Assembly (NCBI GenBank): GCA_947311845.1
Contig: CAMZMU010000055.1
Coordinates: 23,541,082-23,605,081 of the forward strand
DNA length: 64,000 bases
Direction: 5' to 3'
Source of the DNA: Poa pratensis
Lineage: Eukaryota > Streptophyta > Magnoliopsida > Poales > Poaceae
Every line of letters begins with the position of its first letter. The first letter of the stretch is position 1. The position numbers were made by a program, and so were the translations under genes. This document shows positions 11,006 through 20,865 of this stretch, one piece after another. Under the pieces are notes generated by a model. It made no database searches. It was not told where the DNA came from and worked only from the letters and a program-made list of their open reading frames with translations.

Positions 11006-12660
11006 CTCATGGTTGGAGTACCGGGATGAAAGCATCGCGGGAAAATAAAAATAAAATTACATTTACATAGGTGGCTATTTACATTTTTCTAGATTTTTGA
11101 AGGCTCGCCAAGTAAGGCTCACCTTTACAATCTGCATGATCCACTAATGTTGACATGATCCACCTATCATGGCATGATCAGTATGAACTAAACCCTACAA
11201 CACTTGCATAAATTTAATAATTTCCTAATTGCCTTCCCATAAATCATTCAATTTTTTTAGGGATCCTGCATGCACTATTTAGCAATTCAGCCTATATACA
11301 TATGTCATTTGAGCGTCAGCCTTAGGTCGCCCTTTCTCTGGGTGGTTGTCTTCCGTGAAACTTAATTTAATTCCCACTTAATACCACCAGTTTCGATTGA
11401 CCTAATAATGGCTGTATCTGCTAACCACCACCAGAACTGAAGCTTCAAGGCTCCAAAGTATATGCGCCTCGTAGTTGCTAGTACAAACGAAATAGTCTTG
11501 CATGGAAAATGCAACTTTCAGATAGCAACGTACGCGGTCAACACTCAACACGACAGCAATACTATGGCCACTAGCCCACTACTTCCGAACTTACCAGTCG
11601 ATTGATTGGTACATCGAGCAACCTTGATTTAGACTTCGGCTTATCAATGTCTTTGCGCGCACCTACCAGTGTGCATCAGTAGTCTCCTTTTTATCCCATA
11701 GAGGAAATTTCGACTTTTAAATGGTTGCACGGCCAGCTGAAAAAATGTGTAGACCGGATCAAGTAATTGTAGTGAAGGTACCCGTCAAACTTAATGATCG
11801 GACAGAGATGAGATATTTCCCTTGAGCTGTTCAGTCACATCTCACTAATACAATATTTTTTACAGTTCTACATTAAATTATTTTTACTTCTTATCATACC
11901 ATAAAATTGCTTTTATATAGCATGATTAAATAGCTATTAGGACCCTGAATATTGTTTGTGGAGTCGTCGACCACATACACCAAATCCACGCAAACTTAAG
12001 TTCGATCATTATAATTGTGATTGGCCATCCTGTTTAGTGTTAGTGAGTTTCTTTTAGGAAACCACTTGTACTTCATTTAGTAGGAGGAGTACAAACCCAC
12101 TCCTAGAGGCAACCATAAGATAGTTGGATCAACACTTTGCAACTCAATTTATAGAAAAATGTCCGGATATATCAAGTACAGTGTTTATATGTTTCTTAAA
12201 AGTATTCACATATTTACAATGTGTTCGTGTCAATAAAAATAAATATCGATACATATAAAAAAGTGATGAAGATAAAATAAAGAAAATTAGAAAATAGGAC
12301 ACAACTAAAAAAAGAAACAGTCAAGGAAATATAAAAGAGGAAATAAAGGAAAGCTGGAACAAAAAACCAAATAGAAAGAAGAAAAAAACATAAGTACAAG
12401 ATATACGGTAGTACGTCACGTGGGGGGTCACGCAGCACACACCCGTTGTGGCGGCAATAGTAAAAGCCATTGAGATGACCAAGGTGTCGTGATAAGGAGT
12501 AAGGCTACATTGGTAGGACTACAAAGCAGCCTAAAGGCCGGAATGTAATACTATAACACCCCTGCACCAGTGTGGACTTAGAGAAAATAACTCTTTTTCG
12601 GAAATTTGGCACAAAATAACCTTCTTAAAAATAATTTCAATACCAATCCTTGTTCATAAC
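11006..12660. other. Intergenic DNA, no gene recognised
   Basis: AT-rich sequence without a convincing open frame, RNA gene or element boundary. The A-rich stretch at 12235-12395 gives a short Phe-rich frame on the minus strand that is a composition artefact. Confidence 0.4.
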
Positions 12661-12669
12661 GTTGTGTCT

Positions 12670-13111
12670 TAGGGTGTCATGTTCTATAGGATGGCTCCGT
12701 GGTCCAGTGGTCCGGCGTTATGCTATTGAGCATGATCCATTATGGACGCGAGTCATGCAAAGAATTATTTTGTGAATTATTTTCTAGATAGGGTTATTTT
12801 GTGTTGAAATTTTTAGATTATTTTTGTGCAAATCACTCGAGCTGCTCATAAAAGGGTGATACCTTAACTCAGATGTGTTGTCCCGTGCGTCATGCTTTAT
12901 AGCATGGCTCTGTGGTACAGAGGCCCGGGCGTCATGCTATTGAGCATGATTCATTATGGACGCGAGTCATGCAAAGATTTTTTTCGAAGTGTTTTCTAGA
13001 TAGGGTTATTTTCTGTTGAAATTTTAGATTATTTTTATGCAAAAGCACTCGAGCTGCTCTTCGAAATGGACTCGAGCTGCTCATAAAAGGGTGATACCCT
13101 AACTCGATGTG
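12670..13111. repeat. Tandem duplication, two diverged copies of about 220 bp
   Basis: Copy 1 (about 12670-12880) and copy 2 (about 12887-13111) share gcatgatccattatggacgc / gcatgattcattatggacgc, then gagtcatgcaaag, gttttctagatagggttatt-like text, and end with ctcgagctgctcataaaagg. Copy 2 has an extra internal repeat of cgagctgctc (13049-13083). The copies differ by several percent and small indels. No coding function is apparent. Confidence 0.75.
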
Positions 13112-13147
13112 CTGTGAAATTCTAACCAACTAACCAATTATTGAAAG

Positions 13148-13230
13148 TAATGATTTTTTTTCGAAAAGGGGGAATCCCCAGTCTCTGCATCGATTGATGC
13201 ATGCAACCTTTATTGAAAATAATGAATAAA
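13148..13230 (-). mobile_element. Possible 3' end of a minus-strand retroposon
   Basis: A T run followed by cgaaaagggggaatcccc and tctgcatcgattgatgcatg, then an AATAAA on the minus strand near 13207, is reminiscent of a poly-A 3' end common in Triticeae intergenic DNA. No target duplication could be fixed, so the call is tentative. Confidence 0.25.
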
Positions 13231-13311
13231 GGTCGGAATGGTTTCACGAGTGATCCACGCAAATCCGCGAGCTGAAACGGGGGCATACTCTTACTAAACA
13301 GTTGACACAAG

Positions 13312-13987
13312 TTATCTAGTAAAAGAAATATAGACGCTTACTGAAGAAAACGAAAATAAACAGATAATTGCAAATCAGTTCATTCTTGCCTATTGAGCCA
13401 AGCATGCCCATTTTTTATACACGGCCTTTTGAACGTGGGAGGACAGAAAACACATGTATGCTACGCGAGGTCCAGGCTCTCTACAGTCTTCGTTGGCACA
13501 ACGACTATCAAGCAGAGCGCGGCCCAATCATGCAGTGCTAACTTGGCTTGAGGGTTCAGTCAATATCTGCTTTGCCTCAGGGCACATGGAATCGCTTCCA
13601 TTCCCAGTTTGCAAGTTTCGCCATGGACTCGTGTGCAGTTTTCCTTCTTCCTCCTCATTTCTACTGGTATTGGACACTTCGCCATAGGGAGCTCGTTTGA
13701 TACTCTTTTTTTGCTGTCAAAGTAACGGATGAACTGAAAATGCTAGCTTGTTCCACGATCCTCACAGGAAAAAATGAAGAAGGTGTGGACAGAACATCTA
13801 CTTTACAATTTGCATCATCGTCTTTATCATACTTTCCCTAGTAATTTACATTGTTCTTTGCATTCAGACCAAAGAATAACACAAAAAGGTCACCAAAAAG
13901 CTGTGCACTACCAAAAGACACGTCAAAGAAGCAACCAAGAAAGAGAGAAAACCCGGCTAGCTAAGCCATGGCTATTGGCAAGTAGCT
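13312..13987. other. Intergenic and 3' flank of the host gene
   Basis: The segment contains no recognised element. The 13800-13987 part would be the 3' untranslated flank of the minus-strand gene; no strong AATAAA-type signal is evident on that strand. Confidence 0.3.
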
Positions 13988-14320
13988 TCACGGTTCCACG
14001 GCCTCCGGAATGCTCTTCAGGGCGGGCTTCCAGTGCGCCGCCCTGCATTGCTCGACGTTGTGGTGCACCTCCCCGGCGTTCATGATGTCCGCCTGGAGCT
14101 CCGACGCTGACGACCCCCGGCTCTTCCAGAAGCCGTCGTCGGCCCTCTTGTTGATGAGCTCCTGCAGCTGCCTCTTGCTAATCCTGATGGTCACCTCGTT
14201 GATCATCTGCTCCTTCCTCCCCTCGTGCGCTCCGTCGTCACCGTCGGCGGCGGACGACACCTCCCACTCGCCGTCGTCGGCCCACGAAACGGCCTCATGC
14301 GTCACGGCGCAGTTCCCCAT
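13988..14320 (-). CDS. Uncharacterised 110-residue plant protein (MGNC N-terminus)
   Basis: A single minus-strand frame runs from ATG (14318-14320) to TGA (13988-13990), 110 residues, GC-rich like many grass exons and unlike its AT-rich surroundings. The N-terminus is MGNCAVTHEAVSWADDGEWE; Gly2 and Cys4 could be lipid-modified (N-myristoylation, palmitoylation), though residue 6 is Val rather than the favoured Ser/Thr. An acidic/Ser linker (about 20-35) leads to a basic amphipathic stretch EVTIRISKRQLQELINKR (about 43-60). The C-terminus is HWKPALKSIPEAVEP. From memory this arrangement resembles a small uncharacterised grass family with a conserved EVTIRI-KRQL-EL core and a WRP-L-SIPE ending. 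The start is supported by a purine-rich leader and a minus-strand TATA box 121 bp upstream. Function unknown; a membrane-associated or regulatory role would be a guess. Confidence 0.75.
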   Translation of the reverse strand: MGNCAVTHEAVSWADDGEWEVSSAADGDDGAHEGRKEQMINEVTIRISKRQLQELINKRADDGFWKSRGSSASELQADIMNAGEVHHNVEQCRAAHWKPALKSIPEAVEP

Positions 14321-14440
14321 ACGTGTTCTTCTTCTTCTTCTGGTAGAGCTGCTGCTGTAGTCGCTGCTTCTGCCTTCTCTGCTTTCGGATGAGAGATTAT
14401 TAGGTGGTCTTTGTGTGACCAGCTCGGCCGGGAGGCGCGG

Positions 14441-14448
14441 TTATATAG
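14441..14448 (-). promoter_or_regulatory. TATA box of the 110-residue gene
   Basis: The minus strand reads CTATATAA, 121 bp upstream of the ATG, leaving room for a leader of about 90 nt with a GAAGAAGAAGAAGAA run just before the start codon. The upstream DNA (14450-14900) is very CpG-rich, as in grass gene promoters. Confidence 0.6.
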
Positions 14449-14903
14449 TTCGAGCGAACGGGTCGGTGGTATCGTCCGAGCACGGCGGACCTAGCGTCCA
14501 GGCCGCGCGGTACTCTGACGTGGAGGTCGAATCCTACGTGGACACCGCGGTGGATGGTGACGAGTGGGTGGCCAGCGGTCTGAACGCGGGGGCGTGGGGG
14601 ATCTCGGGCCGGCGGGACCCGGACGCTCGCTGTGGGAACGCGGCTTTTCCGAGGGATTCTCCGGCAGTTCACGGGCTCGCCACGAGCTGCCGGTGCCACC
14701 GTGTCGGCCGGGCGGTGGCATTGCTGAGCCGCGGCAGCTTGGAAGCCGCGCTAGCTCTGCCGTCATGATCGCAGCTCGAGATGGACGCGCCGTGCTGTCG
14801 TGGCCGCGTACTGCTGCTATTCCTTCGGCGCCTCGTCGGCGCACGCCGCGCCACAAAATGAATGGCTGGCCGGCCGTACTCTGCGGTTTGTTTATCGGGT
14901 TTG
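14449..14903. other. CpG-rich upstream flank of the host gene
   Basis: GC-rich sequence with open frames in several phases on both strands, all explained by composition. No recognised domain; probably promoter-proximal DNA. Confidence 0.4.
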
Positions 14904-14915
14904 ACAGCGCCGATG

Positions 14916-15811
14916 GAGCAAGCTTTTTCCCCCCACCTCGCCCCATTGAGAGTCGTAGGCGACTTTTCCCCTCGCCCTGCCCGATCTCGGATCTCCTCCG
15001 TTGCCGGCGTTGCCGGCCGGAGAAGGGATGAGAGAGGTGCTCGCGGCCTTCTGTACATAATTGTAGTAGGCTTAGGTCTACCTTTTGCCCTTAGGACGTG
15101 TGCCTATATGGCGTTTGAGGGTAGGACGGCGGATCTCGGTGGCCAGATCCGCCGCGTCGTGGCTTCCAACTGCCTCGCTGCATCTCGATGGTGCCAAGCG
15201 AGGTCGCAAGAGAGGTCGAAGGGAGCTCGCATCCTTCCGAATAAGGTGCGCACGGGAAGCATGGAGATGGGGCGCCCCGACCAGCCCTGCTTCTTCGTTG
15301 TTCTTCTGCTCTTCGCAGCGGTATTCTCGTGGTGGGAATCGAAAGCGGCGACGATGCGGAGTGCCGGCGGCTTCTTCATAAAGGTCGGGTCCCTGATCTT
15401 CTCTGCCTGCAAATTTCTTCTCTGTCTGCCTCCTCCAAATCGTGGCGGATTTCTGGAGTTCGATGGCGGGCTTGTTCATACGGTCAAGCGGCAGAGGATT
15501 GGGTTCTTTTGTGGAATTTCTGAAGGGAAGGAGCTAGTTCTTCTAAGCCGCAGTGGATGCGGGAAGAGGAGCAGGCTATTTCAAGATGGAGTTCCACGGG
15601 GAGATTTGACTGCGTATTTCAGAGTTCATCAATGGTGGCGAGTTCGCGCTGCTGATTGCACTTTCTTTTCTTCAGTTAAGGTCCTTTTTGTAATAGTCAG
15701 GGACTTGGTTGTAATTTTCTTTTTACTTGAGGTCCTTGATGTAATTTGTAAGCCCACCGAGTAATGCAGTCTGGACCCTTCGGGGTCCATCTCCTTGTTA
15801 AAAAAAAAAAA
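14916..15811 (+). mobile_element. Poly-A retroposon with 12-bp target-site duplication
   Basis: The 896-bp insert ends in an A run at 15800-15811 and is flanked by a perfect 12-bp duplication ACAGCGCCGATG (14904-14915 and 15812-15823). This is the hallmark of target-primed reverse transcription, that is, a LINE, a LINE-mobilised SINE or a processed transcript. The 5' part (14916-15020) is GC-rich and leader-like; the 3' part (15660-15790) is T-rich with repeated 'aggtcctt..tgtaat' phrases. A frame covering most of it exists (14862-15764), but it begins outside the insert and contains no recognised domain, so it is not called a gene. No reverse transcriptase is encoded; it was mobilised in trans or is 5'-truncated. 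Confidence 0.8.
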
Positions 15812-15823
15812 ACAGCGCCGATG

Positions 15824-16409
15824 CGTGTATGCTGCTGCGTTGCGGCCGGTGAGCTCTACAGGTTCCGCGGGTTTGGACACATCCTGTTGGCGGCTGTATC
15901 ATGTTTCTTTCTTGTTGAGCGGCTACCAGTAGTGGCGTACAAGTTGACACATTACCTCACACTATTCTGTGTGGTTGACGGTAGCTTGCACAATCAGTAC
16001 ATGAATTAATCTACAGGAAACACGATCGAGCTAATTAATTCCTTGATGCAACTGCCAACCGTCAACTCCTACTGGACATCGCTGGAGATGCCTACTCGTT
16101 CTCAAGTGGAGATGATCTTGCCGTAGCCTCGAAGGTATGTGATCATGATGCTGCGTTGAAATGGGAGATAGATGGAGACGCGAGCTATATCTGCGAGCGC
16201 GGCACATATCATTGCGGGCAGGAAAGCTGTCTAGTCGTACGTGCTGGCTCGTCTCGTCACCCTCCGTGGTTTCGGCGAGAGCAGCACGACGGACGGACGC
16301 TGTGATGCAACGGAATAATGAGCTCATTGCGTGTTTGGTTCTCATTCTCAATTTGTCATCACGGCTCCTTGGAGTTTGTGGGTACGACGCTATTGTTTTT
16401 CAATAAAGA
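15824..16409. other. Intergenic sequence, no gene recognised
   Basis: Unassigned sequence between the retroposon and the LINE remnant. Short frames on both strands show no recognisable motif. Confidence 0.3.
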
Positions 16410-18115
16410 GCCGTATATTTATATTTTTTACTGTAACCGGCAGGAGCTCTGCCGTTGCATTATTAGAAGAAAGAATTGATCCACTTTAGAAGGAGAAACC
16501 GGACCCAAACCCATACAATGCACGGTTAATTACGGTAACCGGTGAAAACCACGCAACACATTATAAAAGGAGTTAAGTCACATCATCGGAGTCGGAAACA
16601 AGACTCCCTAGGCCCAATTTCATCGGGGACAACTTGTAATCGGCAACACCAAGCAACACCACCCGGAGATCACTCACCCGACAAAGGGAGAGCTTGCGCC
16701 TAGCCATATGAGTGCAACCACTAACCATTAACTTGTACCATCTCACGAATTGCCTGGAGTGTCGTCGGGGAAGTTGGCTGCTTGCACAAACGAAGATAAG
16801 GCTTCATCTTTTCTTGCACATCTTCCTCGGAGCCTTTCTTCAATACCTGTCCATTCGGAAGTTCTCCAAAAGACTCTGCCAATCTGAACTCGGCGCGGTT
16901 GGCAACTGGAATGACACACTGTTTGTTCTTCTTGTCCAACCGGATGCTTCGTCACTCGGCCAAAGAGGGAACATCCATCCGAAGCTGCATGGCCTTGGGC
17001 ATGTCAGTAATCTCACGACAGAGCTCCATCATCGAAGAAGGCAAGGTTTTCTCCTGTGGCTCAATCGCTTCATACTGAGCCATCACCTTCGCAATCTTCT
17101 CCTCCGGGCTAAGGGTATCAAAATTCTCCAACTCCTCCAATGCCAAAGACATCTCCGCTCCAAGATCCTTCATCGAGGGCCCCTGCATCACAGGGATACG
17201 TGCTCCAAAGCAACAAAAGGCCTGAAGGTGGAATCCAGGGCAAGCGCCGACGCGGGAAGGCTCACACCCCTGGGATTGTAGGACCCAAATCGCTCAACCT
17301 CGCAGCCAGCCAGCTCTACGGGCACCTCACCAACTGATCTAGCAAGCAAATCCACCTCAGTCAGCTCCAAGCTCTTGTAAGAAGCCCCAACTTCATCAAC
17401 CTTTCCTTGCTCCTCCATGCCTTGAAGCACCATCTCCGGTAGGACCAAGTTTGAATCAGGAGAGTCATCCACAAACTGCGGAATCACACCATCAGACATC
17501 CCATCTGCCGCACAAGCAGAGCTGCCATTGGTCATGTCGAGCGCCGCCGAATCGACAACCTCGACCGAAGCAAGCCTTCCACCAATTGCCTCCATCAGCT
17601 CCCAAAGGCCCGAGACTTGCTCAGACCAACCCTGCACAGCGGCGACCAACTCGCGAAGGGGCAGGAACACCTCCTCCAATCGAGCTGTGAACATGGCCTG
17701 TAGCTCAGTGCTCAGAGCCTCAGCTTGAGCTGCAAGGAGAGGCCTCAAACCTGCCACCGGACTGTCAGCATCAGCAGCAGCTTCCCCCAGCCCAGCCACC
17801 AGGTTGGGCGCATCCAGAGGAGCGACAACTGCAGCCCATGAGCCCTGAGGTCGACGAGGAGGGCTCGGTGGCGAGCGGCTGCCAGGCTTGTCCCTTGAGC
17901 GGCACGGAGGCGAGCAGGAGCGGCGGTCTGGCGCTTGACTGGCAGAAAAGCGAGCCGGGCAGTCCCTCTCGCGATGTCCAGAGTGACGGCATCCCAGACA
18001 CCGGACGGGGCCGCGGCAGTCGGCGACGAAGTGGTCCGGCGACAAGCAGCGGAAGCAGAGACCGAAGGTCCTCTGCTTGAAGGCTTGGGAGAGTCTCGTT
18101 TCCTTCCTGGGCTCG
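16410..18115 (-). mobile_element. LINE remnant (ORF1 and 3' end, no ORF2)
   Basis: On the minus strand, ORF1-like coding sequence (18107-16721) is followed by a 3' segment ending near 16420 with gcagagctcctgccggttac and an A/T-rich tail (taaaaaatataaatata). The 'agagctcctgcc' phrase before a poly-A-like tail is typical of grass LINE 3' ends. No endonuclease or reverse transcriptase frame lies between ORF1 and the tail, so the element is internally deleted or a non-autonomous LINE derivative. The upstream end near 18115 is truncated within ORF1. No target duplication could be identified with confidence. Confidence 0.6.
16721..18107 (-). pseudogene. LINE ORF1 (gag-like, two CCHC zinc knuckles), frameshifted
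   Basis: The minus-strand reading contains two adjacent CX2CX4HX4C zinc knuckles, CFRCLSPDHFVADC and CLGCRHSGHRERDC, followed by ARFSAS and a Pro/Arg-rich stretch. This order is usual in the nucleic-acid-binding ORF1 proteins of grass LINEs. The frame runs to about 17188, shifts (continuing as MKDLGAEMSLALEELENFD in 17191-16952), and shifts again near 16950, where the conserved-looking C-terminal part AEFRLAESFGELPNG and EEDVQEKMKPYLRLCKQPTS ends in a stop at 16721. At least two frameshifts and the missing N-terminus make it a pseudogene. ORF1 proteins bind element RNA and act as chaperones during retrotransposition. Confidence 0.65.
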
Positions 18116-18268
18116 CTATGGATGTAATTTGTATCTATGATGAAGCTACCTACGTTGCATGTGTTTGCATATTTTGTAGGGTTTGAAAGTGGGGTTGTGA
18201 TTGCTGGAGAAGACATATCGGGGTGGCCGACACATGTCCGCGGATATATCAACGTGTCCGCAAACATA

Positions 18269-18431
18269 TACTCCCTCCGGCCCAAAATATAAGACGCACT
18301 TATGTTTCGTTGGTTTGTCATGATTTTTACTTATAATAGGTCCACCAAATTAGTATACTGATAAGAAATAAAATAATTTTGCAATATGAATTAACCGGTA
18401 TCATTTATATATATATTCTCAATCCATATAA
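18269..18431. mobile_element. Stowaway-like MITE fragment
   Basis: The sequence CTCCCTCCGGCCCAAAATAT preceded by TA is the typical start of Stowaway-type (Mariner) MITEs of Triticeae. The matching right terminus is not seen, and the Helitron at 18432 follows, so only part of the MITE is recognisable. Confidence 0.4.
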
Positions 18432-18879
18432 TCTATACTTCTTATAAAGCAAAACTCCACTAATTTCATTAATTATTTTTCTATCTCAACATGCAAGCTA
18501 TCCACATCATCTATTCTCTTAACCAATCAATTGTCCATGTCATCTCCACTAATTAATCACACATCATCTATTCCATAAGCCACATCATCCACTATTTGAG
18601 ACATTATTTATCCATGTCATCCCACATTTACTAATGATTTTCTATTCATCCATGAAAACTATTCGCATTATAAATTCTTTTATCCATACAATTACCTCAT
18701 CAATTTTAGTTGTTAAATATACAAATATTCTACATTGATTAAATTTAGATTCTTGATTATTGTGCTAAGTCGAATCCTGAATATTCCCGAAATTTTTCCC
18801 TCATGTGTCATATGTCCTTTCGTTTATATTACAATTTTTATAAAAAGTTCCCGCTGCAACGCGCGGGGTATTTTTCTAG
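18432..18879 (+). mobile_element. Small non-autonomous Helitron
   Basis: The 448-bp segment starts with TCTATACTTCTTATAAAGC directly after an A and ends with CTAG directly before a T, the A^T insertion preference of Helitrons. Just before the end is a short GC-rich hairpin (cccgc...gcggg within CCGCTGCAACGCGCGGGG) followed by TATTTTTCTAG. It has no Rep/helicase coding capacity and must have been moved in trans. There is no target duplication, as expected. Confidence 0.8.
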
Positions 18880-20280
18880 TTTAGTATATATTAGTGGTCT
18901 TGAGCATTAAAAATCAGCACAAAAATAACACACCTTGGAGTATGTTTCAAATTTGGTCCGTCCAGTTGGAGATGCTATAATGAGTTCGGTGTTGGAGTTG
19001 ACTATTATGGAGTTATTGCTAGGCTGCTAGCAGTCACTTGGCTAGATAGGACGAACCGGCAAGGTGGCTTGTTCAGAAGTCCACAGCCCCACAGCTTACA
19101 TGATGAAGATCACAGTGAAGTGGTTGACCATGGATGATTGCACAACGATAAGTAGCAAGAAACTTCAGAGCCATGGTCATACCTGCTAGGTCAGTTGTCC
19201 TCCACCAGATATGGTATTTCCTTTTGGTTGAATTGGCAGATGGCCTGCTGCCACAAGCGCATACACTTCGTAAAATTGACGGTGCGCAACACTGGTAAGT
19301 GGTAACTAAGCAGAGCATGCAAAAAATAAAGGTAACTAAGCAGAGCCTGGAACGTCATCTCAGAAAAGAAAACAACGTTCCGTGTGATCTACCCACAGAA
19401 AAATGCTTAAAGAACCAAAGATTGAAAGGAATCGTTCGAAGAGAATGAGAACAGAATATGTCAATCCGATAAACCGTTTACATTAATTTACGCCGTGCTT
19501 TCGCATGTGGTTAGACGCGTTGCGTGGCCTCCTTACTCGCCACCAATCTGTTTTTTTCTTTTAATTAACAAGGTGTCTGATCTGGACGGTGGATCATAGT
19601 GCTGTGTGCCGGCTTTTTGTTTTTGGTGGTAGCTAGTGCGCACTGTCATCTGTCACTGCTGTTAATCTTGACCTCCTGTCGGTGTAAACAAGAAGCCTTC
19701 GTCAGTGTTGTTAAATCTGAAATCCCTAGACATACAATGTCTGCAATGACTTCATTCCTGAGCGAAAAGATGCAATGCTTGAATGGCTGTTGGCTTGTTG
19801 CACTACGTATTGATGATTTTATTATGCAGGCACTCAAGATCAATAAAATGACCCTGATACAAATGCTCATAATATCTAGACGAAATAGGCTTTCGCCCCG
19901 CTATCCCACTACGCTCCAGGCACCCGATGCGTCCAGTACCAAGCAGCACCTCCTAGGAGGTCACCGTCAACACGCGCCGCTGCCCGGACCAGCGCACTGG
20001 TCCTAGGGTTTCCCCCGGCACTCGGAGTAGAGTGAGATGAGGCTACCCGGACGCCCTCCAACAAGGAATGGCGCCACTCGAAGGCGGCACCGCGACGGAG
20101 TCGGACGAGCCGACAAAGATTTCTCTTGAGCCCCACCCACAAAAAACCCGGTCGCAACGGAGCACCACCACCCTCTTCGCCACCCACCAGCAAGCGCCAC
20201 CCCGATTGTGCAATCATCATCATCGTCTCTTCATGAGCACTGGCCCGTGGCCTGCAAGACGTAGGATATCACAACGATGG
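18880..20280. other. Intergenic sequence with possible retroelement debris
   Basis: No gene is recognised. The 19880-20220 part is GC-rich and contains phrases such as ggctttcgccccgct and tagggtttcccccggc that recur in grass retroelement non-coding regions, but no terminus or target duplication is visible. Confidence 0.3.
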
Positions 20281-20730
20281 TCTCAGACTTTCGGCTTGCA
20301 CAATACAAATGACAATGCAAATACCTCTCTTCCGACCAACAAGGTTTAAATAGACGCAATGTACAAGGCGATACTGACATCACACTAGTGGAAACAGGGC
20401 CACTGGTCCCGGGTCGTAAGGGCCTCTAGTACCGGGTGTCCACCCGGGACTAGCAAGGCGACACTAGAGGCCCCCCTCTAGTACCGGGTCCGTTACGACC
20501 CGGAACAACAGGCTCCCACGTGGCCGCCGAGGCGCGGGCGTGGTGGAGGACCTCTAGTCCCGATTGGTCATACGACCCGGGACCAAGGACCTCACACGTG
20601 GCAGCCTGTAATTTTTTGTTTTTCCTCCCAATTTAATATTGAAATGGTGCAAAAAAATATGCGTTTAATTAATTAAAAACAGAAACTACATATAACATAT
20701 CAAAATGTTCATAAATAAAAATATGTTCAC

Positions 20731-20860
20731 GTCTATCCGGTTACATGGAGGTGCTCATAACCGGGACTAGAGCCCGTCTATTCGATTACACGTGTGTGGA
20801 GATCATAACCGGGACTAGAGCCCGTCTATTCGGTTACACGGGAGATCATAACCGGGACTT
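20731..20860. repeat. Three tandem copies of a 40-55-bp unit downstream of ORF2 (element 1)
   Basis: Units contain gtctattcggttacacg followed by cataaccgggactagagccc, repeated near 20731, 20776 and 20822. They lie directly after the ORF2 stop (20866, minus strand) and overlap the subterminal repeat zone, so they may serve as both 3' flank and transposase-binding sequence. Confidence 0.6.
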
Positions 20861-20865
20861 CACCG

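Noticed and set aside
12214..12438. Hydrophobic Phe-rich 74-codon frame on the minus strand
   Set aside because: Product of an A-rich stretch on the plus strand; no start context, no homologous-looking motif.
14862..15764. 300-codon open frame on the plus strand
   Set aside because: It starts before the retroposon's 5' junction and runs through it, has no recognised motif, and the DNA is GC-rich in this part; the frame is better explained as chance.
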